Shown here: positions 47,903 through 60,064 of the stretch, in pieces
How positions within the stretch are numbered: the first letter of the stretch is position 1
Layout: every line of letters starts with the position of its first letter
Source of the DNA: Leuctra nigra
Lineage: Eukaryota > Arthropoda > Insecta > Plecoptera > Leuctridae
NCBI GenBank assembly: GCA_934045905.1
Contig: OW203765.1
Location: 26,749,151 to 26,813,150 of the forward strand
Length of the DNA: 64,000 nucleotides
Reading direction: 5' to 3'
Translations under genes and position numbers: made by a program
Notes under the pieces: model-generated
Told to the model about the DNA's origin: nothing
The model's database searches: none
Seen by the model: the letters and a program-made list of their open reading frames with translations, nothing else

Positions 47903-49119
47903 AATATGTTATAAGAGTGTTACAAAGATTGCCTTCATAAATGCAAACACAACTGACTCAATGAGTACAAAGCTTACTATTAAAAGTACTTTAGTTTTTG
48001 TAAGTATCCATGCAACGATATTCTAGAATATCCATCAGTTTTACCATTGTGACAATTAACTCAACATTTTTGGAAAATCTAGATAGTTTGATTTTTACTT
48101 TTCATTATTGATTTTTGTAATAAAGAGTTTTCTATTGACTATTGATGACTGTATTAACATTGTCCTAACATCATATCCACCATGTGAAATTCAGTTTTTT
48201 ACACGTACAAATTCTCGAGCTACATATTTGCCTCATATCCCAGGACAAGAAAGACTTTGCATTTTATCAAAAGAACTTATCCGGTACTTCGAAAGAAATG
48301 CGAGATAGTATGGTTTTCATACGTCAATCGGCGCATGGCAAATGTCTGGATCCTTAACATTTATGACGTCCAAAGAATAAAAGATTCGCATTATTTTTTT
48401 CAGTGTGTACCTATATCGATACAGAGAATAAGAATTAGGTGGTGACAGCGCAAAACTTTGTGGGTCATTTCAAAATCTTTAAGTTTTTAAAAGTCCACTA
48501 TGTTAAGTAATCTTAGTTGAATGAGTTAATTTTTTTGCTACTAGAGGAATAGAATCTACATAAAACGGCTCCATTCTGGGGTATGTGTTCAAAATTAAGT
48601 TCTGAGTATTGTCTTTTGGCAACTAACTAACCCATGAAATGTAGCATTTTAAGTATTCCATATTCCCTGTCTCTTGTGCTAGTATAGGTATACCTACACT
48701 TGGCCAAAGTAAAAAAAGGTATTTAAACGGTACGGTACGCGGTATGCTGGCCAGATACCTTGACAATCAATCCTTGTTATTATTAGCTATAGAGCTATAT
48801 CAGAGCAGAGCTATATCTATGAGAGCTATGACGCTTTAGCATAGACTTCATGGGATGATGCCATTGAAATCTCTATCAGCTAATCCGTCTGTTTATTTCG
48901 TTCTTTACTTTAACGAAGTGTACGTTACATACCATGCACAAATTATATATGTTTAATTCAAATATTTATGCTACTCAATTTAAAAAGAAATCAATTTCTT
49001 TTAAGAGTAGGTATTCAAGTGATACCATGTGAACAATTATAAATCACGAAATTGGCCAAACTATTGTTCATAAAAGAAGAAAAATGTATTTTCCTCATTC
49101 TTAAAGTGATTCTACAACC
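47903..49119. other. AT-rich DNA without recognised features
   Basis: No domain-bearing ORF or clear repeat. Confidence 0.4.
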
Positions 49120-49780
49120 TAGGTTGTAGGACTTGTCTTTAGTAGAAGTCACTATATCGAAACTATTATAGATAGGATTCTGAAATGTGTACCTACACAT
49201 ATTAGAAAACATACCAAAATTTAATATGTGCAAGTTTCAAAAACATTACAATTGTAGGAAAAAAGTTACAACTGTTCAAATTTGGTTATCAAAAAATTGA
49301 TTGAACAGAGCTCAAATAGAGCGCGTCGAGAAAACTTCTAATGGCCGGGACGCTGTTTCTTCAAAACAACGTACGATATCAAGCTGAAAATTTCAAATTA
49401 TATTGAAAATATATTAAGATCGATTGTGTAAAAATTTCAATCAATTTGAATGAATGGTACGAAAATTATGGAATCTTGACGATGAGCTAGAAAACAGAAT
49501 AATGGGAAAAGAATCACTTTTATAATGTGTGTAATAAAAGTTTAGAAATAATAAACATATTCTGACTTAACGCTCAACTTCAATCGATCTTAATATATTT
49601 TAAATATAATTTGATATTTTCTGCTCGATATCGTACGTAGTTTTGAAGAAACAGCGTCCCGGCTATTGGAAGTTTTCTCGACGCGCGCTATTTGAGCTCT
49701 GTATAATCAATATTTTGACAACCAAATTTGAACAGCTGTAACTTTTTTCCCACAATAGTAATGTTTTTGAAGAGAAGAGC
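49120..49780. repeat. Inverted pair of family X repeats
   Basis: The left arm (about 49120-49430) is the reverse complement of family X, and the right arm (49579-49778) is in direct orientation, with about 150 bp between. The arms pair over some 200 bp, from CAATCGATCTTAATATATTT to AATGTTTTTGAA. The left arm is longer and extends to the end also seen in copy 2 (CCTATCTATAATAG). Confidence 0.85.
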
Positions 49781-50144
49781 ACAAAAGGTTCAATGTCTAG
49801 ATATTTATGCGGTCTACTTCTTTAAGCCAATGTAAAAGTAAATAGATCGACTAATTGATTCATCTCAATTTAACATTGACTTTTGACAGCTTAGAAGTTT
49901 AAATAAAGTCTTATTCCAGAGGAACTCATGTGTACTGAAATGAATCGTGTAGTACAACTCATGTACTAAATGGGCCTACTAAATGTGTAAACTTCTGCAT
50001 AATTATTGTAGAAAAGAAAATAACAAGAGTCATATCATGTTATTTGCCGGGCGAGTGAAATTATTAACTGAGCATTCGAGGGCGGACATTTCTATTTCTT
50101 CGCACATCACATGACTGAAAGTAATAGTACTCTATGCTAGTTAC

Positions 50145-50660
50145 TACCAATTGGTAGTAGACATTGTTAGTAAAATTCATTGGGACTATTGCTCAACCAA
50201 ATGCTAATCCAAAACAGTGACAACTAATATGTCATTGATTTTTAACAATTTTGTTTCATGGCCATACTAAGGCGAAGTATTGCACACATTCTACTGCCTG
50301 GGAAATATGCAGTTTCCATGATGTATAAAATATTAAATAAGTAATCTTATTTGTTTTGCACATAATCTAATTTGCATCCCTTTAATACTGAGGGTACGAG
50401 TGAGGTCACAGGTGGGGAAAGGGTGTATGGAATCTCATGGCTTTTAGCTATTTTTAAGATGTCGTCTTTTTTAGATTGAAATGTTTATTGAGTATTTTTG
50501 TCAACATTATGCTGTAAATATCACATTCATTTAATACATTTATGCTTCCCATTTTTTAATTTTCACATTATTTCTAATCATTTTATTCAATTAGGTACTA
50601 ACATATTTACTAAAGCTATACTTTCTTAGATTTATACCATTTTTAAGGTTTCAAAAATTT
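50145..50660 (+). repeat. Dispersed repeat family Y, copy 2
   Basis: Matches 34690-35285 in the same orientation (GCTCAACCAAATGCTAATCC to ACCATTTTTAAGGTTTC) but lacks the microsatellite expansion and has small indels. Confidence 0.85.
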
Positions 50661-51894
50661 ACTATACATCAACACATTTTTACAATAGTATCGGTTTATG
50701 ATGATTAGTTTGATGGCAGTTTACTGGATTTGTGGGAAGAACTGGTTTTAAGGGGCTGGACACAATTGGCAAACCAACACAGCGCAAAAATAAGAAATAC
50801 TTTTTAAAAAATTACACCGTAAATTAAAATTAAAATTTTGCTTCTTCTTTTGGTTGTGATTTTCGAAAATGTTACAATGACATCATAACCAACATTAATT
50901 TTTAGGAATATTCATGCTCCAATTTAGAAATAGAAAATTATAATGGAGGTGAAATAGATTTAATTTGATTTGAGCGAGATTTGACTATTTTTAATGAACT
51001 TCATTTGAAGACAGGATATCGTTATTGAAAGATGTAAGATGTATATTTCGTCCACAAAATTGAAATTTTGAGACATAATTGAACAATGTGAAGCCCAAGG
51101 TAAACAGTCCCCTTAATAAACTAACAAATAGCTAGACTTGGATAGGTAAGTTGTACAACGATCGGTGGGGTATCTATGTTTCGACTAGGTGACTATTTCA
51201 ATGCTATTTTATGTCGGCAACAAAGCTAACACACATATAAATTATCTACTTAGGATGTCTAATATCAAAACTGAACATAGCTTTGATACAATCTAAGAAG
51301 ATATATTTATTTTGGTCCATTTTAAGATGTCAATCATGCCATGCTTGTGTCAACTAAATTACTATATTAGTCAAGAACATCGTGCACACTTTATCGAGAC
51401 TTGATGAAGTAATTTAATGGAGTCTTTTATAAAAATGGTTCAACTGTGAAATAACTGTTGCAAATTTTAATAAATTACCTATTACACAATATGGTTAGTT
51501 AAATTGTCACACTTGAGAAAGTCAATGATCGAAAGACATAACTATAAACGGTTTCAGTACGACAGAATGAGAATATAATCTACATCAAAATGCTCCATTT
51601 ATTGCAGCATTTACTGAGGTAAGTCGTCTTTAAGGTGATTTTAGCCAAGGTAAAACTATTTTTATACATTAAAAAAACTATTAAATTCAAATTTAAAATA
51701 ATGGAGCCTCTTCATGTATATTATATTCCCCTTCCACGTGACATTATTAGTAAGGTCATAATGAACACAAATTAATTTTCATTCGATAGTTGAAGATTGA
51801 TTCAAGTATTCCGGGATAATTGTTCATATCTCAATGTTTTCAAATAAACATTATGATCTGCTGTATCCTAATAATCCAGTAATTGTGTGATTAT
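50661..51894. other. AT-rich DNA without recognised features
   Basis: No ORF with a domain, RNA gene or inverted repeat found. Confidence 0.4.
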
Positions 51895-52514
51895 ACCCAC
51901 CACTAATTGCAACAGAAGGTTTCAATACATGAATCGATTCAGAAAAATGCCCTCTACAACATATCCAAAATCGACCAAAATCGCTGTACAGAAAAGGGTT
52001 TTAATGACTTTTTAAGTTAATTTCCCATGTTAATTTCATCTTGCAAAAATAAAATTTCATGAAACTCCGATTTTGACGAAACTTGGCAGAATTGTTCACC
52101 ATCCTAAATGAACACAAAAAGCTCTCTGAGCGTTTTCCTCTAAATCTCAACGTTTGGGAAATATGGTCCATTGAAAAGTCATGTTTTCGAAGATTTAAGT
52201 CACTTTGAGTGTAATTTGACGTTTTGCAAGGTCCATATTTCCCAAATGATGAGATTTAGAGGAAAACGCTCAGAGAGCAATTTGTGTTCATTTAGGTTGG
52301 TGAACAATTCTGCCAAGTTTCGTCAAAATCGGAGTTACATGAAAAATTTTTTTTTTGCAAGATGGAACTAACATGGGAAATTAACTTAAAAAGTCATTAA
52401 AATTTAAAACCCTTTTTCCATACAGCAATTTTGGTCGATTTTGGATATGTTGTAGAGGACAATTTTCTGAATCGAACGGCACCAAAAACGCTTCTGTTGC
52501 AATTAGTGGTGGGT
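51895..52514. mobile_element. 620-bp fold-back (palindromic) element
   Basis: Almost the whole element is one inverted repeat: arms of about 290 bp with a loop of about 40-60 bp near 52190-52220. Ends ACCCACCACTAATTGCAAC / GTTGCAATTAGTGGTGGGT. TAT stands on both sides and may be a 3-bp target duplication. The arms differ at scattered positions. No coding capacity. A long hairpin transcript would be a natural small-RNA precursor. Confidence 0.9.
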
Positions 52515-54980
52515 TATGCTGATTTTTTCACTAGAAATACTGGACTATAACTGAAATACAATTGTTGTAGATATTTGAAACTCTTCTAAAGAAAATGTGT
52601 AATTATTTATGGAGATGTTTTGTTATACCAAATATAAAGTCAAAATACTCTCTTCAAAATGCACATTTTTTATTTTGTCTTGTTAAAGGAGATGAATGAT
52701 TAAAAAACAGTGCTCGATTTCGATTCAATGAGCATCAAATCGCTGGGACATGGATTATATTAGACTACAAGGGTACAAATTGATTCTAGCTTGACGTTTG
52801 TAGGTACCAGAGAACAGTTTTTATGGCAGTAGAGCTTCGGTCATGTCAAATACAATCTCGTTATGTCAAACTTTAGGCAAGAGTCGAACAACGCCAAAGT
52901 TAATTCTACATATGTATTCTAAATTCATCATATCTTCGATCTACTCAAATTATTTATCAACTGAAAATAGTTTGTGGAGATTTCGTGTGTCGACCTGAGA
53001 AATATGTCAAAAGCAACCGAAAGATTAAAAAATTAGATTATACAAATTTTGAGACTTTAAGTCGTTTTTGAGCACAAATATTATGTTAGATGTTCATAAT
53101 GTTTTGTTAAAGCAACTCAAGTATTACATATTATTATTTTCATATTGAAAAAAAAAATTAGATGTAAAAAGTTACAATGTATTAAATATTTGTGGCAGAT
53201 CTAACTTGGGTCGCAGCAGACCTTCACCTTGGGGTGAAAGTTTTCCAAATATAATAATTTTAGTACAAAAATCGAGACAAATCACAAAATAATAATAAGC
53301 AATATTTTAAATTAATTTCTGGAACATTTCTCTTTTGTCTCATTTTCTAATTTATTGTTGACATCGTAAAATAATTCACAATTTGTAAATGATCGTAATT
53401 AGACTGAATTATAATTAGGCCTGACAAGTCTGTCAAAACAGCTAGGCAGTTTAATAAAGTAACATTACATTAGTCAAATACTAGTCAGTCACACACTCTG
53501 CATCAGTTTTTTGTACAAAGACAAAATGCATATAAATGCTATTCTAGTTACAATAGTAAGTATGCAATCAGAGACGACAGCCAGTAATGAAAGTAGGCTC
53601 GGCCACGACTCTGTAAAAACTTCTTCACACGATACATGGAGACAGATTAACATAAAATAATAGTTATTGCAAGGATATTCTGTAGAAACATTCCGTATTT
53701 ATAACACGGTACATAAACAGATATTGCAGTCTCCCACTTATGGCAAGAAAAATTACTGAAACTTGATCATGAACTTCTCATATCCATCCAGAAAATAGGA
53801 AATAGAATCGACATAAAACAGCTCCATTTATTGGATTTCTGCACTTTTACAACTTTGGAGTCAGTAGGTGAACTTTTTTTGTCGAACTTTGAAGACTTAA
53901 AATCTGTAACAACAAATGAATAATCCAAAGAATTAAAAAGCTGTTTTGCAGATTCTATTACCCTAGTCTAGCTGGACTGTCAGTAATCCACAGTTTGTTA
54001 TACAAAATTCCAATTCCGATAATAAAAATAATGTGAAATAAATCAATCTTAAAGCGCAATGATGACGTACAGTGTCACGTACACGTGTTTCGAACGTGAG
54101 TACGAGTTTCGAACATGTACAGTGTCAATGGTACTGGTCTAATGTTTAACAAGACCTATCTCACACATTATAAAAAGTTTCATATTGATGATTTACGCAA
54201 CAAGAAACAACAATTGGCTCAACGCCATTCAAATACCGCTGTCAAATATGTCCCCTTAAATCTAATGACATTTCTAAAATATCTAATTGATAATAAATTC
54301 ACAAAGTCAAAACTTTAGAATATAGTACATGTAGAAATTTATATCATTTGTGCATCGGCGCTGTTGCAACATTTCTCAAGTACTGAATCGTTGCCCCTGA
54401 ATACAAACTTATGACATATTTAATCATGTTATGACACTTTTTATGACATTATTGGTAGATACTGATCGACAGTAGCTTCTAGACTATGTATTTCTGCGAT
54501 CAACACTTTTGCTCTTGGAAGCGGTCATCTTAACCTTATAATAGACGCAAAGGAATACCTACGAATTCTCATATTATTAATAAGACTCATATGATTCTTT
54601 GTTGTTAGCAGGCCGCTTTAAACAATGCGTTTTAACCTTGGCTTATACTAATATTTTTTTCACATCTTCGAACATGGCATTATGCATCTTTCTTAAAGAA
54701 ATGGAAAAGCATGATGTTACCCTCCCCAATCCTTTGGAAACTAAATTTAGAACACTTACAAAGATATTGCAACCTATAAAAAATAGAAATTATGAAAATT
54801 AAAAAAAGATCCGTAGCTGTGCAGCAATAAAACATAATAATGTAGGTAATAAAAAAATTATGATCTAGTAGGTATTTAAAAACAAAAGATATAAGTACAG
54901 TGAAACGCTAGGCCTTTAAAAGGAAGCGCAATATTTCAGGCCTGCTTTTGTTTCACAACTTTTGTCGAATAGCCGGAGTT
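52515..54980. other. AT-rich DNA without recognised genes
   Basis: No convincing gene. Short ORFs at 54115-54318 and 54599-54802 carry no known domain. The last part is the 3' flank of the UIM-protein gene. Confidence 0.4.
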
Positions 54981-57900
54981 TCATTGATTAAATGCTCGGA
55001 TGAAGAGATCAGATTTACGAAGACTGAATAAATAACTAAAAGAAAGAACAGATTAAAAAAGATATATCGCTATCAAATTGACACCAAGTGACTTACAAAG
55101 CCGAACTCGCCTCCGTCACTTCCTTCATCTTACTGCACCCGCTCCCTGCGTTGCTGTTCTCCTTGTCCTTGTCCCGCTCCTTCTTCGACTTCTTTCTCCT
55201 CTTGGACGATCCACCGTTGCCTTTGGGCGATCTCTCGAGGAGGAACAGCGCCTCGTGGAAATCATCCGAGCTGAGATTGCTCTCTTGAACGTGGAGAACG
55301 GAACTCAGAGCTCCGTCGGTCGAAGACTTGGGGAAGCGGAACATCTCCCTCTCCCTCTCGGGCTCGCTGGCGGACTTGGACTTGATCGTCGTTGTGTTGG
55401 GGGAGTTGAAGTCGGGGGAGGGCGCCCCGGACCGCGGGTTCCCCACCTGGGACTTGGGGGAGCTGAGAGGAGACCGCGGGGGCGTTATGATGTTGGACAA
55501 CGCGAGACATGAGCCGCTCAACGCGGGGCTCAACGAGCGCAGCGGCAGGGGGGAGTTACACATGGGCGGGATGTTCAACGACCCGCTGGAGCCGATGTGG
55601 TTGTTGCCGGGGTTGTTTGCATTGAGCGGGACGGTCAGACTGGAGGAGCGCGACTGCCGGCCGACGTTGCTGGCCGCCGTGACAATCACGAGCGCTGGCG
55701 ACCTCGGCTCCGGCGTCCGGCTGATCGACACGCCGCTGATGAACAACGTCGGCGACTTCGGAATCCCCGTCTCCGACTCGTACTCGTTGGAGCTGTCCGT
55801 CTCGAGGACCCTGCCGGGCTCCTTGGGGTTGATGCTGTTGGGCGACTTGCAGATGCGGATGCGGAGGTTGGAGTTGACGCAGTTGGACGCCTTGCCGCCC
55901 GCGGCCTTGAACGCCTTGCGGTGCGCCTTCAGCAGCGAGGTGGCGGTGAGCACGGGCGCGGGCTCGAGGTCTGGGATCGTTACCGCTGCCTCGTCGGGCA
56001 CCAGCTCCTTCACCTCGTCTTCCGCAGTGCCAAGGATGCCGCACACTTCAAGGTCAGCGTTCAGGGAGTCGGAAGTCGTCGTCGTGTCTTCTACTGACGA
56101 TTGACCTGGAGAAGAAATCAAAGACTCATTTCAACACATTTATTTATTTGTATGCCTTACATTTCACTATATTTCACTTGGATACATACATGTACAAGAA
56201 TAGTTTGTAAGCTGTCGATAAAACATATTTAAATAATAAAGAAACCTATAAAGTCAAGCTCCAGTACTCTCTTTACTATGAGGCTGAGAGAAAAGGGGAA
56301 TAAAAAGGGGAATAAAACTAATCTAAGTCGACAGACAACATAAAGCTGTAAAATAAAAATTCTCTTAAGATACGTCACGTCCACTTTGAATGCGAGCTGT
56401 TTTACTCCAATGCTGAATTTTGACAAATTGAACCCATTAAAAATAGATAAATAACTGACAAAGTGAAGCCCATTATGTAGATTATTTCCCCATCTCTCCT
56501 GTACAGGTAACAGCCTCATGCTCAAAAGAATGCCAGATTTATCGACGCAAGTGCCCATAGTCTACTGGATTCCGTCCATAAGATTCTTGTGGTTTTGAGG
56601 ACTGACATCCGCAATATCTACTTGCTTACTTGCATACTTGCTTCTTTCAGGCATGAGGCAGTAAGTGTGTGTATTGAACTAACCGCCAAAGTAAATGCTG
56701 GTCCCGTCCTCCGAGTTGGCCGTGGAGATCTCTCCCGTGTTGCTGTTGTTGCTGTGGTGATGCAGCAGCAGGAACTGGCGACCTCCGACCCCGCGGCCCG
56801 AGGGGAAGGCCAGGATGCGCTTGACCACGTCCTCTGGCTTCTCTTCGTGCTGGCTGTGGTCCGAGTCTGCAGGCAGAAACATCATTGTCGTGTCATTTCC
56901 AAACTGCACGCTCTCGTATGGAAAATAGAACGATGTTGTGAAACTGCATTATGTTGCACATCCATAGTTCGAACTTTGATTCTACACATGAATCAAAATT
57001 ACAATCTTTCTCTCCTGGTAATAGCAGACTGAGGAACAGAATGTGGAAAATTTTCCCACTGACTTCTGTTTTACTGATGCAAAGACTAATTCTACTATAA
57101 GTGGAACCTCTTTAGGTAGTACGTTTTTCAAGGGACTGAAGAAAAAAAACGTACTTAAGTGAAAAACGTACTAAAGAAACAATTTAACATGTGTTCTTAT
57201 GGGGAATGGACCTTTTAAAAAAAACGTACTATGGAGAAAAACGTATTAAGGAGAAACGTACTAAAGAGGTTCCACTAAACTTCGTAAGTTTACACAGGCA
57301 AACGAAAACATTATTTTAATCCTAGGCTATCCATCATTCATGGAATTTTAAGATAGTTTTGTAGCTAATTTTATTTTATATTTGGCATTTTGTCCTCTAT
57401 ATTTTCAATTAAGGTTCCTACTTTGATACATTTTTGTTCATTATTCAATATTTTTTTAAGTCAATACTGACAATTCGAACAACCCTAGAGTAGACGATGG
57501 AAGAATCACTCACCGAGATGATATCTCGGCTCCTCCACCTGCCTCGGCCTCCTCCCCCTCGAGCACAGATCCCCGGTCGAGTGCGACCTCTTCAACAGCC
57601 TCGCGTTAACGTCGTCGAAGTCGTCGCTGTCCAGATAGCATCCGTTCTCGTGGATGTCGCCGATCTCGAAGCGCCCGTCCTCGGCAAGACACGGCTTGAA
57701 GCCGCAGATGAGCTCCTTGTCGGCGAGGTTCTTGCTGACGCCGCAGCCCCAGATCACCTCGCACTCGTCGTCGGGCGAGAACACGTTCATCCCCGAGCTC
57801 AGGTTCTTCAGGTCGATCTGGCCACCAGCCAGGCTCTTCAGGAAGTAGTCGACGGTCAGGTCCGCGTTCGTCTTGTGGTAGATGGAAGTGCCTGCGGAGA

Positions 57901-60064
57901 CAACATTCATTGTTAATTGTCTTGATAACATTGGAAGCAGAGCAGACACTAATTAACAGAGAAGACCATAACATTTTGGAAAACAAAACAAATTTAAATA
58001 ATCAAAATTGTCATCCAAATTCATTTTAACATTCTCCGCAATATGTCTCGACTCTCGAGTACTTTATCCAAATAGCAATTCGCTATAAAATCGAAGATAA
58101 TATGAAGATGCTTTGATAATAGAAAAAATCCTTTAGTTAGTACCTACTATGTACACTTGGCCAAACAAAAATTGAATGTTCACTAAATCTGATAGGCTGA
58201 TAAATGTAAGATCGCACCATCAGAAGTCAGTCTAAGCGATCTCATTGTCTCACTCTAGTAGGTGACCTCGCATTTCAATGATAATAACAAGCTTTGATTG
58301 GTTATGGGACATGACCAGCAGTCATTCAAATTTGGTCAACGTTCAATTTTTGTTTGGCCGAGTGTACAATGCAATTGCTATAATGATGAAGAATTTAGCA
58401 GGCATTAGAGCAGCAAACCGTAAAAATAAAATGATTGTAACTAAAAATAGACTAGGTACTTTGTTTTTCAACAGAATAATTTTCATTATATTTTGTTATG
58501 TATAATTTTAACAAAATTTAAGGTAGAACATGACCTACGGTCGGGGACAGGTAAAGATGAACCCAGTTTAACATGGCCAGGTATAGGCCGGCCCCAAGGT
58601 ATTTCCAGTCTAACAAGGTATGCTCATAAGCGATTATGCCCGAGGCTCTAGCGACGTCATCGGAAGTGATCTATGGTCCAGTAGCAGTGAATTATTCAGT
58701 TAATTATTTCAGTTGGCTATGTAAACAAACGCAGGGTGAATAGTTGACCGATATTGTGCATAGATAACTGCCGATGACGTCACTAGAGCCTCGGGATATA
58801 ATCGCGTATATCTGCTTATAAGCATACCTAGTTAGACTGGAAATACCTTGGGCCGGCCCATACTAGAGCACGTTCATCATTGCCTCACCGACCGTACACC
58901 TAATGTTGTCTTCCACTTTTTACGAATGTCTAATCATCAATCTTCTTATTTGTTAAAGAATTGAAATCATGTCATTGTCAATAAAATTAATATTTAGATG
59001 AAGTACACTAAGAAATGCTTCTTCATGGATCACACGTTGTTGCGTTGAAATTGACAATACCCTCACCTATATAGCTCTCTTTGGGCGTGGAAGCGCTGGC
59101 CGAGGAGTCACCTCGGTTGTCGGCATTGTTGCAACTGTTGATGTTGACATTGTTGTTGTTGTTCATGGAAGAACTGTGGAGTTTGGAAGCCAGTTTCGTA
59201 GTCTCTTGAAGCGACAGTTGTATCGCCATTTTCAACTGCTGGTCGTCCATGCCTGAAGAATCAATATATAAGCCACACAAACAAGTAGCATTGGGGACAA
59301 GTTTTATAAACATATTTTATAGCATGAATGGAGCTACACGAAAGATTCAGTTAAGATAATAGTTCCACAAAAAGTTGATTTAGAGAGGAGATCCATACAA
59401 AATAGAAATGATTTTATTTGATAATACATAATTGCATTTATCTAAGTAGATACATTACCTACTGTAAAAAAACACAATCTCTACAACAATATGTCGTATA
59501 GCCAAAAGGCTAGAATTGCTAATTTTATTAATTGGCAAAAAGTGCCAATATAGCAATAGATAGCAATTAATAGCAATAGTGGCTCAAGACCAATAATAAA
59601 GGTCAAAATGGGGCAAGAACTATGGTCGGTGATGGCAAAAAAGAACCCGCTCTAGCATGGGCCGCCCTATAGATAGTACCTGGCAATAAACTGGATTCAA
59701 CTTTGCCTGTCCCTGACCATAATTAATATGAGAGTGACCGAAATTATCAATTTAAAAAAAAAAAAAAATGATGAATCTTGGTTGATGTCTACCATTTGTG
59801 GAAGCCCTTACAAAGGCGCAGCATTTATTTAACAAGACAGTTATCGTGGAAGGAGACTAGATTCTCTGCGCATCATTCATCACTGACCAGCCACTGCTGT
59901 GCCCAGCCCGGCGGCCGCCGGACTGGATCCCTCGTCAGTCGGCTTGCCGTCGCTGGCCGTCCGCTGACTCTTCTTCATCTCGTCCTCGATCATCTGCAGC
60001 CGAGACATCTCCAGCGCGATCACCAGGTCCATGTTGTAGTCTGCCATCACGTTCATGTGATACA
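54981..60064 (-). CDS. C-terminal part of a UIM-containing protein, perhaps ANKIB1-like RBR ligase (5' end beyond window)
   Basis: Exons 60064-59888, 59252-59067, 57891-57514, 56866-56684, 56105-55097 are GT-AG with matching phases. A further 55-nt exon 55035-54981 (after a 61-bp intron, acceptor TTCTTTCTTTTAG) would add FYLFSLRKSDLFIRAFNQ and stop; it is less certain. In total about 661 residues are visible. The first exon has YNMDLVIALEMSRLQMIEDE and the second MDDQQLKMAIQLSLQE, both fitting ubiquitin-interacting motifs (A-x3-S core). Then come Asn-rich, acidic and Ser/Pro-rich disordered parts with a Lys-rich stretch (KRRKKSKKERDKDKE) near the end. ANKIB1 proteins end with a UIM and a long disordered tail, hence the guess. 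No ankyrin or RING/IBR exon is in the window. Exons are GC-rich. The upstream intron is the 32-bp array. Confidence 0.72.
57100..57276. mobile_element. 177-bp MITE with AGTGGAACCTCTTTA ends
   Basis: Starts AGTGGAACCTCTTTAG and ends CTAAAGAGGTTCCACT, inverted. The interior repeats AAACGTACT. Resembles pogo/Tc1-type MITE ends, but no clear TA duplication. Lies in the intron between the 56684-56866 and 57514-57891 exons. Confidence 0.8.
58538..58894. mobile_element. 357-bp fold-back MITE flanked by TA
   Basis: Long inverted repeats of about 130 bp: CGGTCGGGGACAGG and GGCCGGCCCCAAGGTATTTC on the left, GAAATACCTTGGGCCGGCC and CCGACCG on the right. TA on both sides suggests a Tc1/mariner-type insertion. 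Lies in the intron 57892-59066. Confidence 0.85.
59623..59719. mobile_element. 97-bp MITE related to the 58538 element
   Basis: Begins TGGTCGGTGATGGCAAA and ends TTTGCCTGTCCCTGACCA, with TA on both sides. The tips and a GGGCCGCCC core resemble the 58538-58894 element. Lies in the intron 59253-59887. Confidence 0.75.

Noticed and set aside
54115..54802. Two small plus-strand ORFs of 67 codons
   Set aside because: No domain, no splice context, and AT-rich composition like the flanks.
55078..56104. Plus-strand ORFs of up to 258 codons over the UIM-protein exon
   Set aside because: GC-rich antisense shadow. The minus-strand exon has matching splice sites and phases.
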